Positions 45,888 to 54,740 of a stretch of 64,000 bases of DNA are shown piece by piece. This DNA comes from Iamia sp963728655 (GTDB lineage Bacteria > Actinomycetota > Acidimicrobiia > Acidimicrobiales > Iamiaceae). A model generated the notes under the pieces. That model was not told the origin of the DNA, did not search any database, and worked only from the letters and a program-made list of their open reading frames with translations. The number at the start of each line of letters is the position of its first letter. The first letter of the stretch is position 1. A program made the position numbers and the translations under genes. The stretch lies in assembly GCA_963728655.1 (NCBI GenBank), contig CAVSLD010000002.1, positions 868,001 to 932,000 of the forward strand, written 5' to 3'.

Positions 45888-46997
45888 TCAGCCGAAGCGG
45901 TGGCGGAGCCAGGCTCCGTACAGCGGGTCGACCAGGGTGGCCCGGGGTGCTCCGTCGGGCACGTGGGCGTGGCCCTTGCCGAGGAGGGCGGCCTCGGCGC
46001 TGCGCGCCGCCCCCTTCGACAGCCCCATCCGGGCCGCCGCCGCCCCCGTGGGCGGCTCTCCCAGGGCCAGCAGCAGGGCCAGCTTGCGCTGGGTCATGGG
46101 CAGTCCCGACTCGAGGGCCAGGAACTCGGCGTTGGCCCGCCGGAGGGCGCGCTCGAGGGCGGCCGCCCAGGTCGTGGTGTCGGCGACGGCGTCCTCGTCG
46201 GTCACCTGCCACAGGGAGTCGGCCAGGAAGGCCAGGCGCTGCGGGTGGCCGCCGGCGGTGGCGATCAGCGGTCCCAGCGCGGCGCCCGGGTCGCGCCCGG
46301 TGGCCGCGAAGCGGTCCGCCACCAGGTCGGCGGCCACCGGGCCGGGCAGCGGGCCCAGGGCCACCTGCTCGGCCTGGCCGTAGAGGGGCCGGGCGCGGTC
46401 GGCGAAGATCGCCTGGAGCAGGCTCTGCTCGGAGCCCGAGAACAGGTAGGACACCCGGTCGCGCTGGTGCTGGATCTGGGAGCGGAGGACGGCGTCGGCG
46501 TTGGCGACCGGGGCGATGGCCTGGAACTCGTCGAGCACCACGAGGACGCGGGTGCCCACCTTGGTCGCCGCCTCGTGGGGGAGGGCGAGCAGCCGCTCGA
46601 GGAGGGGCGCCGCCTCGTCCGGCGCGCGAGGGGCGATGGTGACCCCACCACCGCTGAGGGAGACCCCGGCGCTGGACAGGGCGGCGAGGGCCCCCGACAG
46701 CGTGCGGCCCAGGGCGGAGCGGGGCAGGCGCTGGTAGGCCTGGCCGAACCGACGGGCGATGTCGTCGAGGGTGAGCACGCCCTCCAGGTCGACGGTCACC
46801 ACGGCCAGGTCCCGGTCGAGGGCGGCGTCGCGGGCCAGTCGGTGCACCAGGCTGGTCTTGCCGTAGCGACGGGGGGCGTGGAGCAGCACGAAGCGGCCGT
46901 GGGCGGCGCGGTCGCGCAGCGTCGCCAGCTCCTCGTCGCGCCCGACGACGTCGTCGGGCGGCAGCGGTCCGTCGAAGATGAAGGGCGAGGTCGCCAT
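45888..46997 (-). CDS. AAA+ ATPase with C-terminal winged-helix region
   Basis: 369 residues. Walker A region HAPRRYGKTSLV, Walker B VLVVLDEFQAI, sensor region YLFSGSEQSLL, and a C-terminal winged-helix (MTQRKLALLLALGEPP to MGLSKGAARSAEAALLGKG). This is the layout of archaeal-ATPase-type (PF01637) STAND-like proteins; substrates and partners are unknown. No ribosome-binding site precedes the ATG; a TACTTT box lies 9 nt upstream inside an inverted repeat, suggesting a leaderless, locally regulated transcript. No toxin or effector gene is adjacent. Confidence 0.82.
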   Translation of the reverse strand: MATSPFIFDGPLPPDDVVGRDEELATLRDRAAHGRFVLLHAPRRYGKTSLVHRLARDAALDRDLAVVTVDLEGVLTLDDIARRFGQAYQRLPRSALGRTLSGALAALSSAGVSLSGGGVTIAPRAPDEAAPLLERLLALPHEAATKVGTRVLVVLDEFQAIAPVANADAVLRSQIQHQRDRVSYLFSGSEQSLLQAIFADRARPLYGQAEQVALGPLPGPVAADLVADRFAATGRDPGAALGPLIATAGGHPQRLAFLADSLWQVTDEDAVADTTTWAAALERALRRANAEFLALESGLPMTQRKLALLLALGEPPTGAAAARMGLSKGAARSAEAALLGKGHAHVPDGAPRATLVDPLYGAWLRHRFG

Positions 46998-46998
46998 A

Positions 46999-47044
46999 GG
47001 TGCTCAAAAGTAGCACCAGCCAGGTGCCCTCATGGGGCACCTGG
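46999..47044 (-). promoter_or_regulatory. Stacked inverted repeats over the ATPase gene promoter
   Basis: Repeat A: GGTGCT/AGCACC (46999-47017) enclosing the minus-strand TACTTT -10 box. Repeat B: CCAGGTGCCC/GGGCACCTGG (47020-47044), a perfect 10-bp stem with a TCATG loop. Both lie directly upstream of ATG 46997 and may be operators. The AGGTGCC/GGCACCT core of repeat B is shared with the REP-like palindromes. Confidence 0.65.
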
Positions 47045-47064
47045 GAGGCGACCCCGGACGGGGA

Positions 47065-47730
47065 TCAGGGGTGGGGCGGCGGGTCGGGGGAGTCGACGGT
47101 GACGGGGACGCCGGCCCGGAGGTCGTCGACCAGGCGGTCGAGGGCCCCGGAGGGATCCTCCAGGAGGGGGCGGACGGTGGTGATCGACGGCCGGGTCGGG
47201 GGCTCGCTGAAGCCGAACCGGCACGGCGGGTCGATCGGGCGCAGGGCGCCGAGGTCCTCACCCGCCACCGTGCCCCGGGCCGCCACCACCGGCCGCCAGG
47301 CCGTGGCCTGGTACCACTCGTGCACGCCGCGGGGAGACGTGCCGTGGGTCCGCACGCCCATGAGGGCCTTGGCCAGCGGGGCCTCCACCCAGCGGGTGAG
47401 GGCCGCCGGGCGCCGGGGCGGGAGGATGTGCCAGCCGGGGCCGGTGGCCATGACCACGGTGCGCTCCCCGGCGCCGTGGACGTCGCCGATGCGGACCCGC
47501 ACGGTGGTGCCGTCGCCCTCGGCGGCCAGCGGGCCGACCACCACGGCGTCGAAGTCGTAGACGGCGGTCACGAAGGCGGCCACCGCGCCGGTGGGGGCGA
47601 ACAGGGTGCGGGTGCCGTCGGGCTCGGCCCACATCACATCGGCGATGGGTCCGAGGGGCGAGGCGTCCCAGCGCCCGACCACCACCCGGTCACCCGAGGC
47701 GAACCCGCAGGCCGCGATGGTCCCGTCCAT
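47065..47730 (-). CDS. Conserved actinobacterial hypothetical protein
   Basis: 221 residues. The opening CGFASGDRVVVGRWDASPLGPIADVMWAEPDGTRTLFAPT resembles a family of mycobacterial and other actinobacterial hypothetical proteins with no known role. No signal peptide, no membrane segment, mixed alpha/beta character. ATG 47730 is preferred; GTG 47742 is in frame but sits directly on the poly-G stretch. It is divergent from the radical SAM gene. Confidence 0.7.
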   Translation of the reverse strand: MDGTIAACGFASGDRVVVGRWDASPLGPIADVMWAEPDGTRTLFAPTGAVAAFVTAVYDFDAVVVGPLAAEGDGTTVRVRIGDVHGAGERTVVMATGPGWHILPPRRPAALTRWVEAPLAKALMGVRTHGTSPRGVHEWYQATAWRPVVAARGTVAGEDLGALRPIDPPCRFGFSEPPTRPSITTVRPLLEDPSGALDRLVDDLRAGVPVTVDSPDPPPHP

Positions 47731-47916
47731 CCGATGGCGCACCCCCCGATCCTGCCACCGCCGTGGCCCCGACCCTCCCCCGGAGCCGACCGCCCCCCAC
47801 GCCGCCGCCGACCCGGGGTGGCGGGCGGGCCCACGGTCCCCACGGACCCGGTGCGCGACCTCTCGGGGACGGCAGACGCTGACCTGGTGCATCGCGGGCG
47901 CATGTCACACGCTCGG

Positions 47917-47932
47917 TACACTCGCCGGTGAC
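47917..47932 (+). promoter_or_regulatory. Putative leaderless promoter of the radical SAM gene
   Basis: TACACT at 47917-47922 stands 10 nt before ATG 47933, with no Shine-Dalgarno sequence between. Confidence 0.45.
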
Positions 47933-49996
47933 ATGTCGTCCGTCTGGCCTCGGCTCGAGCCGATCCTCCCCCGCGTCGCCAAGCCGGCGCGCTACATCGG
48001 GGGTGAGGACGGGGCCCAGACCCCCGAGCACCACCCGGCCAAGGTCGCCTGGCTGCTCGGCTACCCCGACACCTACGAGATCGGGCTCCCCAACCAGGGC
48101 CTCCAGATCCTGTACGAGATCCTGAACGAGCGGGCCGACGCCGTGGCCGAGCGCACCTACGCCCCGTGGAGCGACCTCGAGGCCGAGATGCGGGTCCACG
48201 ACGTCCCCCTCTTCTCGGTCGACTCGCACCGCCCGGCCTCGGACTTCGACGTCCTCGCCTTCAACCTGTCGGCCGAGCTCACCTACACGAACCTCCTGGC
48301 CATGGTCGACCTCGCCGGGTCTCCGGTGCGGGCCGACGACCGGGGGCCCGACGACCTCTTCGTGGGCGCCGGCGGGCACTGCACCTACAACCCCGAGCCG
48401 ATCGCCGCCTTCCTCGACTTCGTGGTCCTGGGCGACGGCGAGGAGGTGGTGGGCGAGATCAGCGAGGCCCTGGCCGCCTGGAAGGCCCGCCGCGCCGCCG
48501 GCGATCCCGTCACCCGCCTCGATGCCCTCGCTGCCCTGGCCGGGATCACCGGCGTCTACGTCCCCGCCCTCTACGAGGCCGACCACGACGACGACGGCCG
48601 CCTCCTCGGCACCCGGCCGGTGCACCCGGCCGCCCCCGACGAGGTCGAGAAGCGCACCATCGCCGACCTGGGGGAGTGGCCCTACCCCCGCAACCAGCTG
48701 GTGCCGCTCACCGAGGTCGTGCACGACCGCCTCAACGTCGAGGTCTTCCGGGGCTGCACCCGGGGGTGCCGCTTCTGCCAGGCCGGCATGATCACCCGCC
48801 CGGTGCGGGAGCGCCCCGCCGACCAGGTCCGCACCATGGTCGCCGACGGGCTGCGCCGCACCGGCTACGACGAGGTCGCCCTCACGTCGCTGTCGACCGC
48901 CGACTTCAGCGGGATCACCGACGTCGTCGGCGCCATCGTCGCCGGCGACGAGCCGGCGCGACAGGGTGGACAGGGTGTGCCTGGCACACTTCGTCCGGAC
49001 GAGGGCGACGGGGCGGGGCAGGGCCCGGGGTCGTCGCTCGACTGCGGGTCGGGCCTGGGCGGCCTGGCCTCCGACGTCAGCGTGTCGCTCCCGTCACTGC
49101 GGGTCGACGCCTTCACCGTCGGCATCGCGGCCGAGATCCAGCGGGCCCGGCGCACCGGGCTCACCTTCGCCCCCGAGGGCGGCACCTGGCGGATGCGCCA
49201 GGTCATCAACAAGCTCATCAGCGAGGACGACCTGTTCGGGGCGGTCGAGTCGGCCTACTCGCAGGGCTGGCGGCGGATGAAGCTCTACTTCCTCATCGGG
49301 CTCCCCACCGAGACCGACGAGGACACCCTGGGCATCGCCACCCTGGCCCGCAAGGTCGTCGAGATCGGCCGCCGGCACCACAAGAACCCGTCGGTCACCA
49401 TCTCGGTCGGCGGCTTCGTGCCCAAGCCCTTCACCCCGTTCCAGTGGTTCGGCCAGAACACCCGCGAGGAGCTCACCCGCAAGGTGGGCCTGCTCCGCGA
49501 CGAGCTCAAGCGCGACCGGGGCGTGGCCCTCAAGTGGCACGACCCCAAGGCCACCACGGTCGAGGGGATCATGGCCCGGGGCGACCGGCGCCTGGCCCCG
49601 GTCATCGAGGACGTGTGGCGCCACGGCGGCACCTTCCAGGAGTGGGGCGAGCACTTCGACCTCGACCTGTGGCTCGCCGCCCTCGAGCGCCACGGCCTCA
49701 CCGTCGAGGAGCTGGTCTACCGGCACCGCACCGAGGACGAGGCCCTGCCCTGGGACCACCTCTCCGCCGGCCTCCACAAGGACTTCCTGTGGCAGGACTG
49801 GCGCGACGCCCTCGACGAGGTCGGCCTCGAGGACTGCCGCTGGACCCCCTGCTACGACTGCGGGGCCTGCACCGGCTACGGCGTCGAGCACGTCGTGGCC
49901 AGCGCCGTGCCGCCGGCCGGGGGCAGCCAGGGCACCGGTCGCCCCGACGCCGTCCCGGTCACCCTCGGCCCCCGTCCCGTGGGGGTGGGCGCGTGA
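47933..49996 (+). CDS. B12-binding-type radical SAM protein (TIGR03960-like)
   Basis: 687 residues. A B12-binding-like N-terminal domain (about residues 30-190), then the radical SAM domain with Cys275, Cys279 and Cys282 in FRGCTRGCRFCQAG binding the 4Fe-4S cluster, and a Cys motif CYDCGACTGYG near the C-terminus. The family sits next to its partner (TIGR03936-like, here overlapping as GTGA) and to rne, and is thought to modify RNA or protein, without proof. Residues about 340-383 are a 30-40-residue insertion not expected in the family. It begins near a REP-like palindrome and is Gly-rich, but the frame stays open. Confidence 0.88.
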   Translation: MSSVWPRLEPILPRVAKPARYIGGEDGAQTPEHHPAKVAWLLGYPDTYEIGLPNQGLQILYEILNERADAVAERTYAPWSDLEAEMRVHDVPLFSVDSHRPASDFDVLAFNLSAELTYTNLLAMVDLAGSPVRADDRGPDDLFVGAGGHCTYNPEPIAAFLDFVVLGDGEEVVGEISEALAAWKARRAAGDPVTRLDALAALAGITGVYVPALYEADHDDDGRLLGTRPVHPAAPDEVEKRTIADLGEWPYPRNQLVPLTEVVHDRLNVEVFRGCTRGCRFCQAGMITRPVRERPADQVRTMVADGLRRTGYDEVALTSLSTADFSGITDVVGAIVAGDEPARQGGQGVPGTLRPDEGDGAGQGPGSSLDCGSGLGGLASDVSVSLPSLRVDAFTVGIAAEIQRARRTGLTFAPEGGTWRMRQVINKLISEDDLFGAVESAYSQGWRRMKLYFLIGLPTETDEDTLGIATLARKVVEIGRRHHKNPSVTISVGGFVPKPFTPFQWFGQNTREELTRKVGLLRDELKRDRGVALKWHDPKATTVEGIMARGDRRLAPVIEDVWRHGGTFQEWGEHFDLDLWLAALERHGLTVEELVYRHRTEDEALPWDHLSAGLHKDFLWQDWRDALDEVGLEDCRWTPCYDCGACTGYGVEHVVASAVPPAGGSQGTGRPDAVPVTLGPRPVGVGA
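48968..48996. repeat. REP-like palindrome inside the radical SAM gene
   Basis: Core GTGTGCC-T-GGCACAC is perfect (48975-48989); 14-nt arms extend with three mismatches. CCTGGCACACTTCG is identical to 5209-5222. It lies at the start of the extra segment of the protein. Confidence 0.8.
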
Positions 49997-50757
49997 GGGT
50001 CCGCATCCGGTTCACCAAGCAGGGCAAGGTCCGCTTCACCAGCCATCGCGACGTCGCTCGCATGTGGGAGCGGGCCCTGCGCCGGGTCGGTCTCCCCGTG
50101 GCCCGCACCCAGGGGTTCTCGCCCCGGCCCAAGCTCCACTTCGGCCTGGCCCTGTCCACCGGCCACGAGTCGCTCGCCGAGTACCTCGACGTCGACCTGG
50201 TCGAGGGGGCCGAGGTCGACCTCGACGCCCTGCCCGCCCGGCTCACCGACGCCCTGCCCGGTGGCCTGGCCGCCACCGCGGCGGTCGAGGTCGACCCCCG
50301 GGCCCCGTCCCTCCAGCACGCCGTCACCAGCAGCCGCTGGGAGATCGAGGTCCTCGGCCTCGACCTCCCGACGCTCCGGGCCCGCACCGAGGACCTCCTC
50401 GCCGCGCCCGCGCTGGTGATGGTCCGCCAGCGGAAGGGGCGCGACGTCAGCGACGACGTCCGGCCCCACCTGTTCCACCTCCAGCCCACCACCCCCCTCG
50501 CCGGGGGTGCCCTCCTCGTCGCCGAGCTGGGCACCCTGGGCCGGGCGTTGCGCCCGAGCGAGCTCGTCACCCTGCTGGGCGACGACGCGCGCGAGGGGAG
50601 GGTGTGCCGGACCCACCAGTTCACAGAGCACGACGGCACCCGGGCCGAGCCCCTGGCCGCCGCACCCCTCGGTCAGCCGCAGCCTGCGGCCCCGAGCGGC
50701 GCGCCACCGGCCCGGCCCCCGTCGCCTGCTCCGCACGCCGAGGCGCGTGCGTCATGA
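49993..50757 (+). CDS. TIGR03936-like radical-SAM-linked protein (DUF2344)
   Basis: 254 residues, GTG start overlapping the radical SAM stop (GTGA). Family text: VRIRFTKQGKVRFTSHRDVARMWERALRRVGLPVARTQGFSPRPKLHFGLAL at the start. The C-terminus is a Pro/Ala-rich tail with no conserved features. It is always found with the radical SAM protein and often fused to it in other bacteria, so the pair works together. It ends 15 nt before rne. Confidence 0.88.
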   Translation: MRVRIRFTKQGKVRFTSHRDVARMWERALRRVGLPVARTQGFSPRPKLHFGLALSTGHESLAEYLDVDLVEGAEVDLDALPARLTDALPGGLAATAAVEVDPRAPSLQHAVTSSRWEIEVLGLDLPTLRARTEDLLAAPALVMVRQRKGRDVSDDVRPHLFHLQPTTPLAGGALLVAELGTLGRALRPSELVTLLGDDAREGRVCRTHQFTEHDGTRAEPLAAAPLGQPQPAAPSGAPPARPPSPAPHAEARAS

Positions 50758-50772
50758 GAAGGGATCTCCCCC

Positions 50773-52695
50773 ATGTCCGACGCCGACCAGGCCGGCCGCG
50801 GCTCCGCCGCTGCCTCCGACACCGACAGGGCGCCTGAGCGCCGCACCACCCCAGACGGACGCCCGCCACGGGCCTCCGAGCCCTCCGGCGACGCCTCCTC
50901 GGAGCGCGGTCGCCCCAAGATCGGCGACACCCGTCCCGCCCCCCCGGGCGGTGACGGCGGCGACGGCGGCCAGGCCCGCGGCGGGGGCGACCAGTCCCGC
51001 CGCGGCGACGGCTCTGGCGGGTCCGGCTCCGGCCGGCGGCGCCGGCGCGGCGGCCGCGGGGGCCGGGGCCGGGGCGCCGGTGGCGGCGGGGGCGACCAGG
51101 CCGGGGCCCAGGACGGCGGGTCCAAGGGCGAGGGCTCCCGCGGCGGCGACGGGTCCGGGCGGGCCGACGGCTCGTCCAAGGGCGGCGGTCGCGGCCGGGG
51201 CCGGGGCGGGTCCGGCGGTGGCGGCGGAGGCGCCCAGGGCGGTGGTCGGGGCAAGGGCCGCGGCGGCAAGGGCCGGGGCGGCCAGGGTGGCGGCAAGGGT
51301 CAGGGCGGGTCCACCGTCACGCCCGTCACCGCCGTCACCGACGCCGCCCCCCTCGAGCTCGACGACGACGTCCTCGAGCAGCGCCGGGGCCGGGAGCGCA
51401 AGGGCAAGGCGGTCGGCCGCTACATGATGGCGGTCCACGTCCAGCCCGAGGCCACCCAGATCGCCATCCTCGAGGGTCGCTCGCTGATCGAGCACCAGGT
51501 GTCGCGCCCGGCCGACGACATCTCCCAGATCCACGGCAACGTCTACCTGGGCAAGGTCCAGAACGTCCTGCCGGGCATGGAGGCGGCCTTCGTCGACATC
51601 GGGACGCCCAAGAACGCGGTGCTCTACCGCAGCGATGCCCGGTTCGACCCCGACGAGGTCGACAAGCCGCCCAAGGGCAACCCCAAGATCGAGCAGATGC
51701 TCAAGGCCAAGCAGACCATCCTCTGCCAGGTCACCAAGAACCCGATCGCCCACAAGGGGGCCCGCCTCACCCAGGAGGTGTCGCTCCCCGGCCGCTTCGT
51801 CGTCCTGGTGCCCAACAGCACCACCTACGGGATCTCCAAGCGGCTGCCCGACGACGAGCGCAAGCGCCTCCGCGGCATCCTCGACAAGGTGCGCCCCGAG
51901 GGCCACGGCCTCATCGTCCGCACCGCGGCCGAGGGCGTCACGGCCGAGGAGATCGAGCGCGACGTCGAGCTCCTGGCCGACCGGTGGTCCCAGATCGACG
52001 AGCTGGCCCAGCGCTCCAAGAGCCAGGGCGCGGCCCTGCTCTACCGGGAGCCGGACATGGCCGTGCGGGTCATCCGCGAGGAGCTCACCAAGGACTTCCG
52101 GAAGGTGGTCATCGACGACCGGGCCCTGTTCGAGGAGGTGCGCGACTACGTCCGCAGCATCGACCCGGCCATGGCCGAGCGCGTCGAGCTCTACGACGAG
52201 GCCGCCGAGGGGCTGCCCCTCTACGAGAAGCACCACATCCACGAGCAGATCCACAAGGCGCTCGACCGCAAGGTCTGGCTGCCCTCGGGCGGGTCGCTCA
52301 TCATCGAGCACACCGAGGCCCTCACCGTCATCGACGTGAACACGGGCAAGAACGTGGGCAAGTCGAGCCTCGAGCAGACGGTGTTCGACAACAACCTGGA
52401 GGCGGCCGAGGAGGTCGCCCGCCAGCTCCGGCTGCGCGACATCGGCGGCATCATCGTGATCGACTTCGTCGACATGGAGGTGGCCAAGAACCGCGACGCG
52501 GTCATCACCACCTTCCGCGACGCCCTCTCCCGGGACAAGACCCGGACCCAGGTGTTCGACATCTCCGAGCTGGGCCTGGTCGAGATGACCCGCAAGCGCA
52601 TCGGGGAGGGGCTCCTGGAGTCCTTCGCCGGCGCCTGCCCGCACTGCGAGGGCCGGGGCCTGGTGTTCGACCCCGCCATCTACCCGGGGGACTGA
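50773..52695 (+). CDS. rne: Ribonuclease E/G
   Basis: 640 residues. The N-terminal 190 residues are disordered and very rich in Gly, Arg and Asp (RGRGRGGSGG-type repeats); basic GR/RGG tracts probably bind RNA or other proteins. The catalytic part follows: an S1-like domain, then the DNase I-like active site with the metal Asp pair in TVIDVNTGKN and IVIDFVDME, and a Zn-link Cys622-Pro-His-Cys625. It begins mRNA decay and processes rRNA. The C-terminal scaffold of gammaproteobacterial RNase E is absent; actinobacteria usually carry the extension at the N-terminus, as here. Confidence 0.94.
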   Translation: MSDADQAGRGSAAASDTDRAPERRTTPDGRPPRASEPSGDASSERGRPKIGDTRPAPPGGDGGDGGQARGGGDQSRRGDGSGGSGSGRRRRRGGRGGRGRGAGGGGGDQAGAQDGGSKGEGSRGGDGSGRADGSSKGGGRGRGRGGSGGGGGGAQGGGRGKGRGGKGRGGQGGGKGQGGSTVTPVTAVTDAAPLELDDDVLEQRRGRERKGKAVGRYMMAVHVQPEATQIAILEGRSLIEHQVSRPADDISQIHGNVYLGKVQNVLPGMEAAFVDIGTPKNAVLYRSDARFDPDEVDKPPKGNPKIEQMLKAKQTILCQVTKNPIAHKGARLTQEVSLPGRFVVLVPNSTTYGISKRLPDDERKRLRGILDKVRPEGHGLIVRTAAEGVTAEEIERDVELLADRWSQIDELAQRSKSQGAALLYREPDMAVRVIREELTKDFRKVVIDDRALFEEVRDYVRSIDPAMAERVELYDEAAEGLPLYEKHHIHEQIHKALDRKVWLPSGGSLIIEHTEALTVIDVNTGKNVGKSSLEQTVFDNNLEAAEEVARQLRLRDIGGIIVIDFVDMEVAKNRDAVITTFRDALSRDKTRTQVFDISELGLVEMTRKRIGEGLLESFAGACPHCEGRGLVFDPAIYPGD

Positions 52696-52707
52696 GCCCC
52701 GGGCGGG

Positions 52708-52737
52708 TTGGGTCCGACCCCCGAGTCCCACTACTGT
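52708..52737 (+). promoter_or_regulatory. Promoter of rplU-rpmA
   Basis: TTGGGT (52708-52713) and TACTGT (52732-52737) with an 18-nt spacer, followed by about 50 nt of leader with a GGCCCTCGGGCC hairpin at 52747-52758. The hairpin might be an L21-type autoregulatory leader; I cannot confirm this by eye. Confidence 0.5.
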
Positions 52738-52792
52738 TGCCCGTCGGCCCTCGGGCCGGCGACGACCCCTGACCGACGAGCCGAGACGAACG

Positions 52793-53101
52793 ATGGACGC
52801 AGTGATCAAGACCGGCGGCAAGCAGTACCGCGTCACCGAGGGCCAGCGGCTCGAGGTGGAGCTCCTGGGCCCGGTCGACACCGAGGTCGAGCTCACCCCC
52901 GTCCTGCTGGTCGACGGCGGCGACGTGGTCGCCGCCCCCGGCGACCTGGCCAAGGCCACCGTCAAGGCCAAGGTCGTGGGCGACGCCAAGGGCCCCAAGG
53001 TCACCGGCTTCACCTACAAGAACAAGTCCCGCCAGAGCCGCCGCTGGGGTCACCGCCAGCGGTACTCGACGGTCGAGATCACGGGCATCACGAAGGGCTG
53101 A
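52793..53101 (+). CDS. rplU: 50S ribosomal protein L21
   Basis: 102 residues. The family start DAVIKTGGKQYRVTEGQ and the C-terminal KNKSRQSRRWGHRQRYSTVEITGI are diagnostic. Binds 23S rRNA. It lies 6 nt upstream of rpmA in the usual L21-L27 pair. Confidence 0.97.
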   Translation: MDAVIKTGGKQYRVTEGQRLEVELLGPVDTEVELTPVLLVDGGDVVAAPGDLAKATVKAKVVGDAKGPKVTGFTYKNKSRQSRRWGHRQRYSTVEITGITKG

Positions 53102-53107
53102 TCGCAC

Positions 53108-53383
53108 ATGTCGAAGACCAAGGGCGGCGGTTCCACCCGGAACGGCCGCGACTCCCAGAGCCAGCGCCTCGGCGTCAAGGCCTACGACGGCACCCTCGTG
53201 CCCGCCGGCTCGATCATCGTCCGCCAGCGCGGCACCCGCTTCCACCCCGGTGAGAACGTGGGCCGCGGCGGCGACGACACCCTCTTCGCCACCGCCACCG
53301 GTCACGTCCGCTTCGCCCGCCGCGGCGGCCGCAAGCTGGTCGACGTCGTCACCTCCTCGGAGGACGCTCCTCCGACGAGCTAG
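53108..53383 (+). CDS. rpmA: 50S ribosomal protein L27
   Basis: 91 residues. SKTKGGGSTRNGRDSQSQRLGVK at the N-terminus and IIVRQRGTRFHPGENVGRGGDDTLFA are diagnostic. The flexible N-terminus reaches toward the peptidyl-transferase centre. The C-terminal tail is longer and more acidic than usual (SSEDAPPTS). Confidence 0.97.
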   Translation: MSKTKGGGSTRNGRDSQSQRLGVKAYDGTLVPAGSIIVRQRGTRFHPGENVGRGGDDTLFATATGHVRFARRGGRKLVDVVTSSEDAPPTS

Positions 53384-53442
53384 TCGGGCTCGCTCCGCCC
53401 CGGCCCGGGTCGCCGACCAGCAACGTGGACCGGCTCCCTCGT

Positions 53443-53772
53443 TCAGGCCTCGATGGCGGAGAAGGCGTTGATGACCACCACGCCGCCGACGATCATGAGC
53501 ACGCCGACGATGGCGGCCAGGTCGATGGACTGGTCGAGGACGAGCCAGCCCAGCAGCACGATCAGGGCCGTCCCGACCCCGGCCCAGATGGCGTAGGCGA
53601 TGCCCAGCTGGATGTCCTGCACGGCCCGCGACAGGCAGTAGAGGGCCAGGCCGTAGCCGGCGAGCGACACCACCGTGGGGACCAGGCGGGAGAAGCCCTC
53701 GCTCTGCTTGAGGAACGTCGTGGCGAAGACCTCGCTCACGATCGCCACGCCCAGGTAGATCCACGGCCTCAT
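53443..53772 (-). CDS. Small multidrug resistance (SMR) transporter
   Basis: 109 residues, four helices. Glu14 (the proton/drug site) lies in IVSEVFATT and Trp63 in AIWAGVGTALI, both at the canonical SMR positions. This is the QacE/EmrE-type branch, exporting cationic compounds by proton antiport. The short region up to rpmA contains no further gene. Confidence 0.9.
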   Translation of the reverse strand: MRPWIYLGVAIVSEVFATTFLKQSEGFSRLVPTVVSLAGYGLALYCLSRAVQDIQLGIAYAIWAGVGTALIVLLGWLVLDQSIDLAAIVGVLMIVGGVVVINAFSAIEA

Positions 53773-53890
53773 GTGCGTCGGTTCCCCCCGCGGGCGTCGG
53801 TGCCTCGGTCGCGGCCAACGTAGCGGTCCGTCCCCGCCGGCCCGGGCACCCCCGGCACCCCCTCGGAGGGCGCTCCGGGGACGGAGGCAC

Positions 53891-54673
53891 CTAGTCGAAG
53901 CGGCGCTGGTAGGCGGCGGCGACGGCGGTGAGGGGGGCGTCGATGCTCCAGCCGCCGAGGCCGGCCATGACCGCCGGGTCGATCCCGGTGCGGGCCAGCA
54001 CCCGCTCGAGGATCCGCCCGCCCAACCGGACCCGCGTCTCGAGCGGCAGCGACGACGAGCGCAGCAGGAACGACCGCACCAGGCGGTAGTCGTCGGCCGT
54101 GAGCCGGCTGGCGTCGAGGTGGGCGGTCCACGCCTCCCACCCCGGCGGGGGGTGGAACCGGCGGGGCACGGCACCCAGCCCCCCGGCCCCGCGCTCGCGG
54201 ATCACGACGGTGCCGGCCAGGTGGTCGCCCAGGCGCCGGAAGCGGCGGCTCCCCAGGGCCACGGCCACGGCCACCACGCCGAAGGTGAACACCACCTCGA
54301 AGAGGAAGACCAGGCTGCGCACGATGGCGTGGCGCACCTTGATGGGCGCCCCGTCGACGGTCACCACCCGGAGGCCGAGGGCCATCTTCCCCAGCGAACG
54401 CCCCTTGGTCGCCACCTCCCAGGTCACCGGCCACACCACCAGCACGGCGAAGGTGCCCACGGCGACGAGCACGGCGGCCAGCGCATCGCTGCCGGTGTCG
54501 AAGGCGGACCCCAGGCTGCTGAACAGCCCGGCCACGGTGAGCACGGCCCAGAGCACGGCGATGATCGCGACCACGTCGATGACGGCGGCCAGGAAGCGGC
54601 TGGCCAGCCCGGCGGCATCGAGGTCGAGCTCGACCGCCTCGGGCGTCACGATCCGGAAGCCCTGGGTGGCCAC
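53891..54673 (-). CDS. RDD-family membrane protein
   Basis: 260 residues, GTG start with GAGGA upstream. RDD features are an N-terminal helix with LASRFLAAVIDVVAI, a conserved WEVATKGRSLGKMALGLRVV and FRRLGDHLAGTVVI. About three transmembrane helices. The C-terminal 80 residues are soluble, with Arg-rich helices. Divergent from spoIIM and close to the MoxR/DUF58 locus, a common actinobacterial linkage. The biochemical role of RDD domains is mostly unproven. Confidence 0.85.
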   Translation of the reverse strand: MATQGFRIVTPEAVELDLDAAGLASRFLAAVIDVVAIIAVLWAVLTVAGLFSSLGSAFDTGSDALAAVLVAVGTFAVLVVWPVTWEVATKGRSLGKMALGLRVVTVDGAPIKVRHAIVRSLVFLFEVVFTFGVVAVAVALGSRRFRRLGDHLAGTVVIRERGAGGLGAVPRRFHPPPGWEAWTAHLDASRLTADDYRLVRSFLLRSSSLPLETRVRLGGRILERVLARTGIDPAVMAGLGGWSIDAPLTAVAAAYQRRFD

Positions 54674-54725
54674 GGCGGTCCTCGGGGGAGCAGGGGGTCG
54701 GCCGCCCGCGCCGGCGACCGACCGG

Positions 54726-54740
54726 TACGGTACCGCCCGG
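54726..54740 (+). promoter_or_regulatory. Putative leaderless promoter of the SpoIIM-like gene
   Basis: TACGGT at 54726-54731 lies 9 nt before ATG 54741 with no ribosome-binding site. Confidence 0.4.

Noticed and set aside
45888..46997. AAA+ ATPase as a defence (STAND/Avs-like) gene
   Set aside because: Only 369 residues with no effector or repeat domain, and no partner gene; this cannot be supported from sequence alone.
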